A DNA stretch of 64,000 nucleotides from Diphasiastrum complanatum (Eukaryota; Streptophyta; Lycopodiopsida; Lycopodiales; Lycopodiaceae). The stretch's first letter is position 1, and each line of letters begins with the position of its first letter. Below the pieces are notes generated by a model that was not told the DNA's origin, did not search any database, and was given only the letters and a program-made list of their open reading frames with translations. The translations under genes were made by a program, and so were the position numbers. Of this stretch, positions 47,680 through 58,739 are shown in pieces. The stretch spans positions 28,049,410-28,113,409 of the forward strand of contig CM055107.1 in NCBI GenBank assembly GCA_029204225.1, given 5' to 3'.

Positions 47680-48580
47680 CTATCTCTTGGCTTTCAACTT
47701 TACATCGACGATCTCGTTAGAATCTGATGATGCATCACATGACTGTGTGTCTGACAGTTCCAGAGAGTTCCAATTCTCCTTAGCCATCATAGCGAATGCA
47801 TTTGTGGTCTCCTGCACCTCATCAGCTAGGTTGACTTGATCTGGACTCCTCCTCTGCATGTCAGCTTTCTTTTTATTGCATTCGCGAGCGGAGTGCCCTG
47901 GCCGATCACAATAGTAACACTTCTTGTCAGATTTCCCCAGCCATCCTTTCTTCTTGAAGTCCTTCTCTTGTTGACTCGATTTCCCACCTTCCGTGATGGG
48001 TCTTTGATTCTTGATCCCCATCTTCTTGAAGCCACTCAATAGTGCCATTTCATCCTTCGCTGGATTGACCTTCCGTCTGCTTTCTTCCTGAATGAGCCTC
48101 CGAGTGATAAACTCCATGTCCAGTTTATCCTCAAACCCATCGAGCATCATGACCAGCGGATCATAGCTGGATGAGAGACTGGTGATCAAATTGTATATAA
48201 GCTGTTGTTTGTCAACCATTGCACCGGCCGCTATTAGCTGTCTTCCAATGTCCTTGATCTTCTCCACGTGGTCCCTCATCGAATCACCCTCACTCATCTT
48301 GGTGTTCGTCAACTGCCTCTACAATATCAGGATACTTGAGAAACCTTTAGCCTGAAAGCTGCCATGAAGCGCATCCCATACCCCCTTCGCTATCTCCTGA
48401 TCTATTACAGATCGTAGTTTCTCCTAAGCTCAGGCACAACATCATGTGTGCCTTTGACCCTTTCGCAGCGATCAATTCGGCCTGATGTGTGTTCTTCACC
48501 CGGCCCTCTTGATCCAATTCAGGAGTCTCCTCGTCTGACACGACACCCCATAGGCCCTTGTCTTTCAGCAAGATTTTCAT
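47680..48580 (-). pseudogene. Copia gag with intact CCHC zinc knuckle
   Basis: 48580-48347 gives LLKDKGLWGVV (gag N-terminus), then a frame break. 48312-47680 is open for 210 codons with DSMRDHVEKIKDIGRQL, LITSLSSSYDPLVMML and the zinc knuckle CYYCDRPGHSAREC (C-x2-C-x4-H-x4-C). It ends at a TAG that is in frame with the following protease-integrase frame. So gag and pol are one frame interrupted by a single stop codon. Confidence 0.85.
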
Positions 48581-48836
48581 TTTTCAGCTCCAGGAACTGT
48601 AATTGTCGGCCTCTAACCGATCAATCATCTTGCTCTCCATCGACGCTTCTAGTGCCATCTTCTCTGATTTGTAGGAGCTTTAAAATATTGTCACTTTATG
48701 TAGATTGACTGATCGCACGAGTTCACTGGTGTCAGCAAAAAGTTGAATCAGCAACCGATATTGTTCTGATACTGTTTGATCTAAGATAGCATGTAATCCT
48801 GGGATTCTTCCTTTATGTACGTGGGCCCATAATCAG

Positions 48837-49250
48837 TGTTAGAATAAAAACACAGCGAGGAAGATGATAGCATGACATACAGAATCTACAAGCACTCGAT
48901 TGATCAATCATAAAGTAGAATCACTCTAACACACAAGAAGCAAACACTTGATTACAATAAGCGTGATCATAGCCTCACGAAGCATGTACATATACGTTCG
49001 CATGACAGTGCCATGCCAATATTTCATATAATGTGCAATATGATGACTATCGTATTTACACCTAGCATGTACAATATTCTTCGTCCTCATATCTACGTAT
49101 ACACTGCTAATTATCGTGGCATCATGCATGCCAAGAAAACCTTTGCAAACCCTACACATCCCAGAAACATGACGAATCCATTCCCAACATGCCATGTGAT
49201 TGAAGACGGTTAGTAGTGACCATTGGTGTCATGTGACATGGACACCAACA
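48837..49250 (-). repeat. 5' LTR of the copia element
   Basis: 414 bp, the same ends as the other LTR, followed on the right by target duplication AATAG. Confidence 0.93.
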
Positions 49251-49255
49251 AATAG

Positions 49256-50068
49256 TCCATATGCATCAGTAGCTCTATTAGTCTATCTTTCGAATGGAAA
49301 ACCACTTTTTATATTCTTGGAATGCTATGCATTCTGCTTCATACTTCTGGTGAATCTACAATTTAGTTTTTTCTCTCCGTAGACTCTAAGTGAGAAGCAG
49401 TCGATCAGAAGCATATATGCTCGAAATATTGAAGCAGAACCTGACACAGAATATGTTGGGTTGAGATGCCTGGTGGAGCTAACTGCCAGAGGCTTCTACA
49501 GGCCTCTAACTCACATGTTAAACAACAACCATTCAACTCAGCCCCAAAATGGTTTTCACTTGAAAGAAGCCATTGTCTTTTTGGCTGTCTATTGGCATTT
49601 AATTGTGGCTCGGATAATGAAAATCGATTACTAAAACATGTCGAATGATCTTAAACCATCCTTCTTGTGAATCAGATTCGTGTAATTGTGGGTTCAAAAG
49701 GGTTGAGTTGAACTGCCAAATTTTCTGATGGAGGCTGAAAGCTGCTTAGTGGTGATACATAACAAAAAACTCGTACCCTCGGCTGGTGACTGAGCTTTAT
49801 GATACACCATCTACTGGTCTCTTTGAACCACATAACAATAATGACTAAAACTTTGGCGCTCTCCATTCATTAGTTCTTGAGCAAAAGGTATTGTAGGCAA
49901 TAGCGATCTAACAAGTCCGCATCTACTCTCCCTATGTAGGTGGTTCTAGTGTTTTGGTTGTGGGCAGTCTCATCATTTGTTTAACCATACATTTAATAGT
50001 AAATGACAATTATACTAGTTGCAGAGCCCTATTTCCAATTTTAGATTTTTTAGGGCTTACCGTAGCCC
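49256..50068. other. No gene seen; old downstream flank of HSF copy B
   Basis: The first about 80 bp continue the conserved downstream block. The rest has no supported frame. Confidence 0.4.
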
Positions 50069-51122
50069 AAGTTAATTTTGATATTCTTATATTAACTGTC
50101 AAGTCAACAAAGGTTCATAATGACATTTTGATGCCCTACAAAGATTTCCAGATTTCCATAAAGCTTACCCCTAGTAAATCAATACTTTGTGGTCTTATAA
50201 TGCAAACTAACCTTCTCGGACTTAAGGGTAAGTAAAACATGTCGTTTGGAAATAATTGTAACCTGCTTGGAAAGCAAATATGCATTCTTGAAAGGTTGCA
50301 CGAGTTAGAATTCTATATGAGGTGCGTGAAGTGTGAGGTATGCGTGATGGGTAAAGGTTCCATCCCATTTTTTCTTCTCATAGAATGTCTTCAATGGAAA
50401 AATATTTCATTGTGAGATGTGAGAGTCATTATTATTGAATCTTACTGAAATTCCATCATTGTGAGTTCATTGGATGGGAGCTCAATGGTGAATTCAATAT
50501 GAGTATCTGAAAGGGTCAAGAACGAGTCTTTGAGTAAGGAGGTGAAACTTTCTTACATACATTTCTGAGTACAAGTATTCTCACATGAAGTCTGAGCGCA
50601 GGCATGTAGTACAAGCTCATAGAATTATATTCTGAGCAGAAACTCACAATACTGCTATTTTGGTCTATATTCTGAGTGATACCTCACTCATCCTTGTTGT
50701 TTAAAGAGGAGCTGAGCTATTCGAGATCTGACTCTGAGCAGGAAAATTCTTAATATTCATGTATAGATTTTGAGTGATGGCTCACACATATTACACATTG
50801 CTTTCGAGTCCTAGACTTGTCTTCAATTCTTATTGTCTGAGCAAGAGATTATGAGGTTTGGTAGCATGGCTCAGACTGTTGCTTTCTGCTTCACTTCCTC
50901 TAGATTTGATCGCTGCTTTTAGTGCCTTGAGTGAGTAAATTCCTATAGTTATCTGATCACCGTCGTGTCTAAGCATTAATCTGAATGATAATGAAGGCAT
51001 TAGCTTCTGTCTTTCTTCCTACGAATTGAGCGCAGCTTGGCTATTTATTATTTGTAAAACCACTGTCATTTTTGTGCATTAATTGAGCCAATGGCATCTG
51101 TATCTTGAGCAGAAAGTAGAAG
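50069..51122 (+). repeat. Dispersed 1.1-kb repeat, copy 2
   Basis: Reverse complement of 4420-5528, from ACCGTAGCCCAAGTTAATTT to TATCTTGAGCAGAA. A 23-bp deletion near 51115 distinguishes it. No coding function is apparent. Confidence 0.75.
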
Positions 51123-51389
51123 TTCTTTGGATGATCTTCATTCAGCTCGACTTAAATATCTTCACCGAGATAAGTCCCTTGGCCCCGATGGTGTTCATTT
51201 CAATAAAGTAGGTGGAACCTCTATCAAATTGAAATTGGATGTCCTTGCTGTTCTTTCTTGCTTCATCTATCATGTTTTATTTGGCACTTTGATATTGTTG
51301 GATTTGTTAATTGTTGGTATTGATTCTTGTTACACTTTTTGTGAGAGAAGAAATGCAAAAATCTGGACTATCTTTAATATAGGCTGGGA

Positions 51390-51433
51390 TTTTGTTGGAC
51401 ATAGGGGACCATTTTGTTGGACATAGGGGACCA
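51390..51433. repeat. 22-bp tandem duplication
   Basis: TTTTGTTGGACATAGGGGAC occurs twice with a 22-bp period. It sits at the end of an open stretch (51127-51426) that shows no known motif. Confidence 0.85.
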
Positions 51434-51591
51434 TTGATGCACCTATAGTAGGCAATATTTTCAACATCCTCACTAATGTTATAAATAGCAATAATGAGTG
51501 TTGGCGAGTAAATAAGGCAATTGAGATTAAAAGAGATATTGAAACTAGCGAGTAATCAAACTAGTTAAAAAAAAAAATTAACTCCTCGAGC

Positions 51592-52441
51592 TATCGTTCT
51601 CCAAAATCACTTTTAGAGTCAGGAGTTTTTTTTTATGATCACACCTATTTTCCTGATAAAAATGGTTTAGTTGGTAGATTAGAGTCATATCCTCTACCAG
51701 ATTTTTTGAGTGAGGAATGGATTTCTCCTGATGCAACAATTTCAAAAAGTTTTCAATCTAGGCTATATGTTAATATCCAGAGTATATTAAAATGTAGCAC
51801 TGGATCAAGGAATAATAGATTAAGTTGGTATCTACCTTTTACTATTTTTGTTGACTTTTTTTTCTTCCAAATGCAATGTTCGGAGAACAAAAACAATGTT
51901 TATTTGTAAGGACTTGAGTGCTGATATAATCGTCGAGTTGTTGGATGATGGTTGGGATGCAAAACAAAATCAGCAAGTTGAGTGCAGAGTATGTTACTCA
52001 TCCATGGCATTTAGATATCACATCGAAAAACAAATGCTCACTTTGCTGCTGTATTATAGAAGATGGATTGCATGCAAAAATGTTTGGAAGCCACTTGATC
52101 AAGATTTTGGTATAAACCCTCAAGAGCAACTTCAGACAACAGTGAAAAGAAATGACAACATTTTTGCAATGGTTGAGGTCGAGGAAGATTGGTGTCTCAA
52201 TCACATTCAATCAGAACTAGACATGTTGCAATTTGATCTACCTCAGTACTATCAATTTCGATTGAATGGTGTAAAGGTACGTTATGCCATATAAAAATAT
52301 TTCTTTTTTTTTATTTCTAAGTGAATCAGTTTCATAAAATATATAACTAAAACAATTTCTCTTGTGCAGGTAAGAGTAAGGCAGGAAGAGCATATAAAAT
52401 GCAAAGACATTGGAACATCCATCGAAATTGAAGATCCATAG
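51592..52441 (+). pseudogene. Unrecognised spliced gene (copy 2, 5'-truncated)
   Basis: Closely related to 27202-28537 in the opposite orientation. The main exon runs from the truncation at about 51592 (SPKSLLESG, then FFYDHTYFPDKNGLVG, EEWISPDATISKSF, IVELLDDGWDAKQN, NIFAMVEVEEDWCLNHIQSE) to 52276. A 93-bp intron follows (52277-52369: GTACGT donor, TTGTGCAG acceptor), then a 24-codon last exon 52370-52441 (VRVRQEEHIKCKDIG...). This copy keeps the codons broken in copy 1 but has its own frameshift in the T/C-rich run at 51855-51870. The 5' exon is missing. The 3' flank stays similar for about 150 bp and then meets the LTR at about 52600. Confidence 0.55.
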
Positions 52442-52599
52442 ATTATGAACTATGGAATTTTGTATTATGTAATACAATTTTTTGTATACATCATTTTTGA
52501 AAATATATGAACCACTTTTTCTATGAGGCTCTTTCATTTCTATGATCTCCATTTCCATGGTGCAAAACACAATGTAATTGCAATTGGATAATATGAGTT

Positions 52600-53530
52600 T
52601 TTGAGCCAAGATGCCATTGTTGTCAAAGGCTAGGGAGGCCATTCAAGTTTCCCCTTTTGTACACCCTAGCAGCCCAAAATGTCAATGGCTAGTGGGTGTA
52701 CCTCCCAAATTTTTTAGCCTCCACGGTGGTTTGGCATTTATTATCCAAATTTTGGGTAAGGCCCTTTTTCAACCCCTATTTTTAGTAGGCGGCTTTCGTT
52801 TTTCTTTGGGTACCTGTGATTTCGGCCTTTGTTCGATTTTTCAAGGGCTGTGCGCCTACTGCTCATTTGTATGGGTTTTTGGCTTGTTGGGTAACCACTT
52901 AACCCACACATTTCGTTAATTGCCCGTAAATTGCCCAATCTTTGCCGTTAGGGTTTCTGTGATTCCTTGACACTGAATCCATATTTCTCGGTCCCGTTTT
53001 TACTCGAAATTTTTCTTTCTCGATTTTTTTTTTGTGGTTGACTTTTTCGACATCCATGACTAGGGCTCCCACGACAACACGGTTTCCCTGAAAAATACAT
53101 TGAGTGATCATATATTAGTAAAAATGGACTTAGTACATGGTGAGATTTTAGCACAGTCATATCGACTATTTTTTTTTCAGTTGGCCATTTTTTTGAAAAG
53201 CCGTAGAATTTTTACCGACCATTTCTAAGACCGCAAAATTTGCTCTAGCCTCATTTAGGACGGGCTGGGACCCAATTTTAGGTGGACCGGCATTTGGCTC
53301 GGTCTTTACAAAAATTGATCACAAAATATTTTTGACGGTTTTTTCAAAAGTCAGTTTCTTACTTTTAAACAGTGTCTAGCCACTTTAAGGATGGGCTGAG
53401 ACCCAACTCTAAGGCAAATTTGTGTCGATTTTTCTCTAATAACCGGGTTTTACATGCCGATTTTTTCAATTATTGCAAACTTAAAACTTCAAAATTAGCC
53501 CGATTTTCCGTGCGAAAATATCGACTAACA
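52600..53530 (-). repeat. LTR-like repeat (gypsy-type family 2, copy B)
   Basis: On the minus strand it starts TGTTAGTCGATATTTTCGCAC at 53530 and matches copies A and C through GGTTACCCAACAAGCC to GACAACAATGGCATCTTGGCT near 52600. There its sequence passes directly into the 3' flank of the unrecognised gene. Confidence 0.6.
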
Positions 53531-54560
53531 TTGTCGACTACCACTGGGTAGTATGGTCTGACCCAAAGTCTCTGGTTTCGCAATCCAACTTCTGGCGGTG
53601 AATCAAGTATAGTGGGCTCAACACCCTTGCTAGGTGATGCTAACCACAGTGAGTTTCTGGGATGTCTTCAACAGCTTCGTTCCCAAAGGCCATCGATTGA
53701 GCCCTTAGGATCTATTTGCAACCGGATTGGATTTAACCGCAGCATCTTTGAACAATTTGGTGTCCTCATATTTGCAAAAAACCCAACTGTGACCTAAATG
53801 GCAAATGCTCACAATTCCATCAGATGTAAGGCAATGCCCACTTTCGGACCCATGCATGGAAGGATATGTAAATGCAAATCTCAGGATTGGAGATAGGATG
53901 ATATAGATGCAAGTCAACAGTATTGTGTCTAACACCGTGTCATTGATGTGTGTGTGAATGCATACACGATGAGGCTTTAGTGCCCCAACTCTGAAACCGG
54001 TCTAGACTAGTGATTACCAATTTTTTTTTTGTTTAGACATTCAACTTATACTCTCTAAAAACTGATTCAACAGGGAATAACCATCTAGTCTCCTCTTTGT
54101 ACTGACTCTTCTCTCAAGCCCTATATTCTGACAGTAGTCCATGTAGGACAACTTACTGTCCTAAGATCCAATACACAAGATGGTAGGAAGTACTGGTTTT
54201 CCGCTAGTCTATGGAATCAATTAGGAAAATCGTCCTCACCTCTTATGGATGTGTGAGGCGTCACTTGTCCTCACAAATTGGTTCGAGATTTGATAGAGAT
54301 GGTTGAAGTCCTTTTTTTTTTTCTTTTAATTTTTTCTCTCTCTTTTTCTGTTTTTTTATTTTTTATACATATTTTTCTTCTGTGCCTTACCCATTGGGCG
54401 ATGGAGTCACTCTCCACCCCACTTTACTGTTTCTATTCCCACTTTTTCCTCTCTTACCCTCCCTTTTATGCTTCTGATCAGACACTCATGCTCATAGGAG
54501 GAAATATGTTAGGCCCTATGCAGCTCATAGTATATGCAGAATGCAGGGGTATGGATGCAT
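53531..54560 (-). mobile_element. 3' internal region of gypsy-type family 2 (copy B)
   Basis: Minus-strand counterpart of 15958-16636 and 21340-21985, including TGACTCCATCGCCCAATGGG, the poly-A/T tract (54310-54370 as T-rich plus strand) and CCAGTACTTCCTACCATC. No coding sequence remains upstream. Confidence 0.65.
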
Positions 54561-54759
54561 GAGATAGTCTTGCAATCAAATGACCAAGCACACTGTGCCT
54601 ACATGATGCGAGTGTAGCGGTGGGTGCAATGGATTTTGACTCATCTGTGGTATATGTAGATCACAATTTTTTGTGTGTGTGGATCTCACATGCAGTAACA
54701 ATAACTCCCATATTTATACACTAAAACTTTTTTTTTTTTTCTGTTTTTCTAGTGGTATT

Positions 54760-56074
54760 TTAAAGCAAGATAGAACATTGACCAACAAACAGATCTAATC
54801 CAACCCCTTGTATCTGATGTCCATGGCTTTGTATGCTTGTAGATCTATACTTGTCACCCAAAACTAGTTTCTTTGCAAGATTGCATTTCCGAATAATCCT
54901 AAGGAATAATCTGGTCTTGACAGGTTTCCTTCGAAGTATAATCCCTCTGGTTTGTCTCGATTCCAAGGGGAATGGCCTCATACTAGCTTCTAAGGAGGTT
55001 GTTTCTTCATCTATACAGCTTCCAATCAAGGGTATATGTTCTTCTATTCCAACAGTAGTTATTGAGGATGATCCATCCCTAGGTTCAGTGTCTTTGGAGT
55101 CTACCAACCGCTTACTTGCTCCCTCACACTCTTCATTAGAGATGTCTGTCCATACCCTATCTTGGGTTACTCTCAGTCGTTTCTTCTCTATGAGTGTTTC
55201 TGCCAAGTTTATTGAGGGCTTCTCTCCTTCCGTTCTAGTCACATCACCCTTAGAGGTCACTCTACAATCTATCTGTGGTTGACTCCAAGTTTGGTAAATT
55301 CTAAGTAGTTCATCATCCATGACATCATGGCTTATCGATTCTTGCCTTCGATTTCTTGCCTTCGATTTATATCTCTGCATCAACCATTTTCAGCTTCGAG
55401 TATGCTTTTGCATTTAGTACTGGAAAGAGTTTCAATATTTTTTGTATATGGGTCCTGGGAATTTGTGTGTGTGTGTGTGTATTAGAGTTCATCTTCAAAC
55501 AAACTGGATTACACAAACCCTCATCATTGACGTACAAGGACAACACATATAAGCTCCAATGATCACTGAAACCAAAAAACAAAAAATTTATGAGAATCAA
55601 TGTGAAATCAAAATTCATATGAAAAATTCAATAAAATAAAATCTGAAAAATAGACACTTACTTTGTTATGTATGGTAGCACGAGAATTGGAGTCCCCAAT
55701 CTGACGTATTGGAGCATATCATCATGCAAACTTTTGAAATCAGGAAAATCAAATGCTGCCATGAATTGAAGGGGAAACAATGCAACATCTATAAACAATG
55801 GGATCTGGAAGAACTCCATCTAGTACTGAATTGCCCCATCTCCTACATTGTCCCTTAGCATTTTATCCCCAATTTCTAATTCAGCAGTATCTAAACTAGA
55901 AAGGGGGAGACCATTATTGGTCTTCGGCATCCTAAAACTGTATCGAGGACCTAAATCTTTAAGATACGTGTTTAACAATTGGTCATACTGTACATATTGA
56001 GAACTATTTACAAAGGCAATTAAGTGTAGGGGGTGACGGAAGTAACACTGATAAACCACATAAAGAATTGTCAT
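54760..56074 (-). pseudogene. Ulp1/SENP-like (C48) cysteine protease remnant
   Basis: The minus strand gives LLNTYLKDLGPRYSFRMPK, an acidic segment, GAIQY-stop-MEFFQIP, then DDMLQYVRLGTPILVLPYIT. It is interrupted by a 96-bp intron (55661-55566, GTAAGT donor, GTTTCAG acceptor). Spliced, the frame reads PYITNDHWSLYVLSLYVND, the I-x-x-P...HW-x-L-x-V pattern around the catalytic His of Ulp1-family deSUMOylating proteases. After it MNSNTHTHTQ...HIQKILKLF resembles the region following the LDS (catalytic Asp) motif, here without the Asp. A charged C-terminal frame of 207 codons follows (55383-54760). The catalytic Cys region is not recognisable. Such proteases occur both as host genes and inside plant MULE and CACTA transposons. 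Confidence 0.5.
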
Positions 56075-56416
56075 TCAAGATTGATTCTACCTTTACACTA
56101 ACAAAATCATCTAAATCGCTTCCAACAACAAGAGGAGGGGAACTAATATTTACGGGTTTAGGAGGAGGAGGAGATTTAGGAGTGGAGATTGGTTAGGAGA
56201 GGAAGATTTAGCAGGAGAAGTTAAAGATGGAGTGGAAGGATAAGAATGAGACTTAGGAGGAGAATTAGGAGGAGAATGCCTAGAAGAAAGAATAATATTC
56301 AGAGGAGATGGCTTGGAAAAATCTCTCGCTTTAGATGGAGGGTCGAGAGACCTGCTCTTCTTTGAAACACTCCCGCTCTGTATACGAATAACAAGCCAGG
56401 TTGGTTGAGATTGCTT

Positions 56417-56884
56417 TCATTTTCTCCTCTCTGAATCTTGTTTTGGAAGAGAGGAGGGAGCAGGTCTAAAGTATTCAACAAACTTGTTATATGTGTCCAG
56501 AAGCCTGAACACAATGTTGAAATCCTTGGGCATGATGGTCACCCTCTTGGCATGGATAGCTGCAACAACAGTATCAGAAAAAAATTTCACCTGGAAATCC
56601 TCATATGCTGTGTACAACGCCTCAATTTTCGTTATCGTTCATCTCACATCTGTAGTTAGACTTCTTGTCACCTGCCTGATGGACCTCTATACGTGAGATT
56701 TTGAAATCAGAAGATTCTTTGTCTTATGAAGCTTCCGAATATCCTTGAACTAGGGTGGGTCTCTTCTTCTGCCCCTTGGCCTAGGAGGAGGTGGTGGACA
56801 AGGTGGTGGTTGTGGATTTTCCTGACCCGCACCTGAAATTGGTATTCCACTTGAATGCCCTCGTGCTGTCTGCTTGGTAGTAGC
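56417..56884 (-). pseudogene. Diverged histone H3-like pseudogene
   Basis: One minus-strand frame, without frameshift, follows histone H3 from its N-terminus to its last helix. It has ATTKQTARGHSSG (H3: ARTKQTARKS), then a proline-rich tail (QPPPCPPPPPRPRGRRR) in place of the usual lysines. Next come FKDIRKLHKTKNLLISK (alpha-N), SIRQVTRSLTTDVR (alpha-1/loop 1), IEALYTAYEDFQVKFFSDT (alpha-2) and AIHAKRVTIMPKD (loop 2/alpha-3, 13 residues identical to H3). A novel 29-residue C-terminal extension ends at 56417. Three in-frame stops (two TAG, one TGA) and the lack of an ATG mark it as a pseudogene. The residues aligned with H3 keep the canonical spacing, with no loop-1 insertion. A centromeric-type H3 origin is possible but not shown. 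Confidence 0.75.
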
Positions 56885-57252
56885 GGATCAGCGCGCGATA
56901 ATGTTGATTTCAGGATCAGACCTCAGGTCGGGCGCGTCGAAGCGATACCTGAGCTAAACAATTCCATTAGCTGGTAGCGGATGGGCGTGAGCGAGTAGGA
57001 ACAGATTGAAGGAAGTTGTTTTCGAGCGCGCTGAATCAATATCGCATGGATACAAATAACTATAAGCAAAAAAAATTCAGCGTCGTCGATCAGTTTATAT
57101 AGAGAAAATTAGAATGCAAACGTGGTGGTTTGCAAATGTGGTGGCTCGTATTACGATGATGATTACTCAGAGGCTTGTCAATCAAATCAATCTAAATATC
57201 CATCAGTCATCAAAATGTTTCTCTATCTCATTATTTGAAAAACTTTCAAAAT

Positions 57253-57552
57253 AATGAGATTTGTATATATCATTCATCTTATAATCCATATGCAACCACT
57301 GTCATTATGGCCATCAAGTCATTATCAGTTTGTTTAGGAGGCCATAAGTACGCAATAAGAACATATAAAAGAATTTCTGTGAAGAGAGATTTGGCTATTT
57401 AGATATTGGGTTATTCTCCCAATCAGACTACCAAAAGATCATCTGCAATGGCCCTTTATTCAGGTTACATTGATATGAGCAAGAAGAAAAATTTAGAATT
57501 TTTGGATCCATATGAAGGAGATTATTTTTTCATGACAATACCATCCGTCTGA
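57253..57552 (+). pseudogene. Unrecognised 99-codon reading frame remnant
   Basis: The plus-strand frame from NEICIYHSSYNPYATT through IMAIKSLSVCLGGHKYAIRT and ILGYSPNQTTKRSSAM to DPYEGDYFFMTIPSV has one TAG (after RDLAI) and no start codon. The composition is protein-like. I recognise no family. A short foldback, TCTCATTATTTGAAA / TTTCAAAATAATGAGA, lies just upstream at 57216-57257. Confidence 0.3.
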
Positions 57553-57688
57553 ATCTTGAAGAGGATGATGATGATAATTAAATAATTTTCTGTGATAGAT
57601 TTTTGATATATTACAAGGATCTCTCTTTTGTAATGAATTTGAATGCCTTTCGAAATATCGTAATACTTGGTGGGTTTCAGCTTTATAT

Positions 57689-58725
57689 CTAAATTTTGCT
57701 CTTTTGTAAAAACCACTGAAAAAGTTGAACTAAATATTTATTTCTTGAATTGTGTCCTCCATGATTTGTTGCTCTATGAAATGCTTCCCTTGCTTGCCAA
57801 TGAGATTTTTCCATGTCTTGTGATGACCAAATACTTAAGCTCTCATATTCCTTTGCAAAATAAGTTGCACGATGAAGAAGGATGTGCTGCAAACAATACT
57901 TTTGATTAGTTACATCAGTAGAAAAAAATATAAGCCTGAATGAGAAAAGTACCAGATAATGATATAGATTAGCACCATGTAATGAGTAACATTGTCTTTT
58001 CCCCAACAATCATGTACATATTTTACAAATGTGGTGCAATGATTTTGCAAAGTCCTCATATCTTCTGATGATAGGTTTTCTTTCCTAATAACACCTATGA
58101 GTTTGTCTAAGTTGGTCCACACTTGTCCCTTTTCCACTCGATTACTTCCTTCTAATGTTCGTGTGGCTTGAACAATTTCTCTCCAAATTTCGTATCTGAC
58201 ACTTGATTCTTTGCATGTGTGATTGGATAAAAAATTTCTTGCTTTAGCACCTCCAACTGATGGCTTATTAGGAACGTTTCCTTTTTTCCCTAAGAGTCTA
58301 TCACTTTTTTTAATTGTGACATTCCCTTTATATAGTCCTGTATTTGACAGAACTATTTTCAACCTCCTAATTGTTGCTTTAGCCACTGACTCTGGTTTAT
58401 GATTCGATGCTAGTAGAATATGTAGGTAAATTAGTTTTTCAATAATACGAACCTCAGCATGCAATGTGCATATGTGAACATATTTTAATGAAATTGACAG
58501 AACACTTTTCATATTTGGATCTTCAACTTCTCGTGTTGGGCTAGTGTTTGTTGATCGTCCCAAACTCATATTGTAGCAATCCTTCATGCAATAAAGACAT
58601 GGATGCTTTGATGTTGCCCCATGAGAGACATTATACATACATTTTAATATTTTCAAATCCCCTGCAAGGTGCCATTGAATTTGAAAACTTCCATGGTTTT
58701 CGACTGTAAATTTCTCACCCTCCAA
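57689..58725 (-). pseudogene. Transposase-like ORF, family uncertain
   Basis: Open for 271 codons from 58725, with a further frame to 57689. Features: FQIQWHLAGDLKILKCMY and then CLYCMKDC, resembling the F...GDLKFL...PC-x-WC block of a group of DDE-type transposase-like proteins in plants and cnidarians. Later LHAEVRIIEKLIYLHILL appears, and near the end WSSQDMEKSHWQAREAFHRA then TNHGG, like the EKLN...TNH block of that group. There is a probable intron or frameshift around 57990. The N-terminal third is missing. I am moderately confident that it is transposon derived but not of the family name. Confidence 0.4.
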
Positions 58726-58739
58726 ATGTCTCTTTATTA

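Larger units (their letters stand above)
44051..49250 (-). mobile_element. Complete Ty1/copia retrotransposon (Tnt1-like), 5.2 kb
   Basis: LTRs at 44051-44464 and 48837-49250 are each 414 bp, start TGTTAGAAT and end CCAACA. A 5-bp target duplication AATAG flanks them (44046-44050 and 49251-49255). A polypurine tract (minus strand GAGATGGGGAT) abuts the left LTR, which is the 3' LTR of this minus-strand element. A TATCAGAAC word near 48767 is about 60 bp from the 5' LTR, so the primer site is not in the standard place. The two LTRs differ at about 17 of 414 positions by my hand alignment (about 4%), meaning an insertion a few million years old at most. Gag and pol carry several stops, so it is no longer autonomous. 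Confidence 0.93.

Noticed and set aside
51127-51426. 99-codon plus-strand frame
   Set aside because: No motif. It includes part of a 22-bp tandem duplication and lies between a repeat and the truncated gene; too weak to call a gene.
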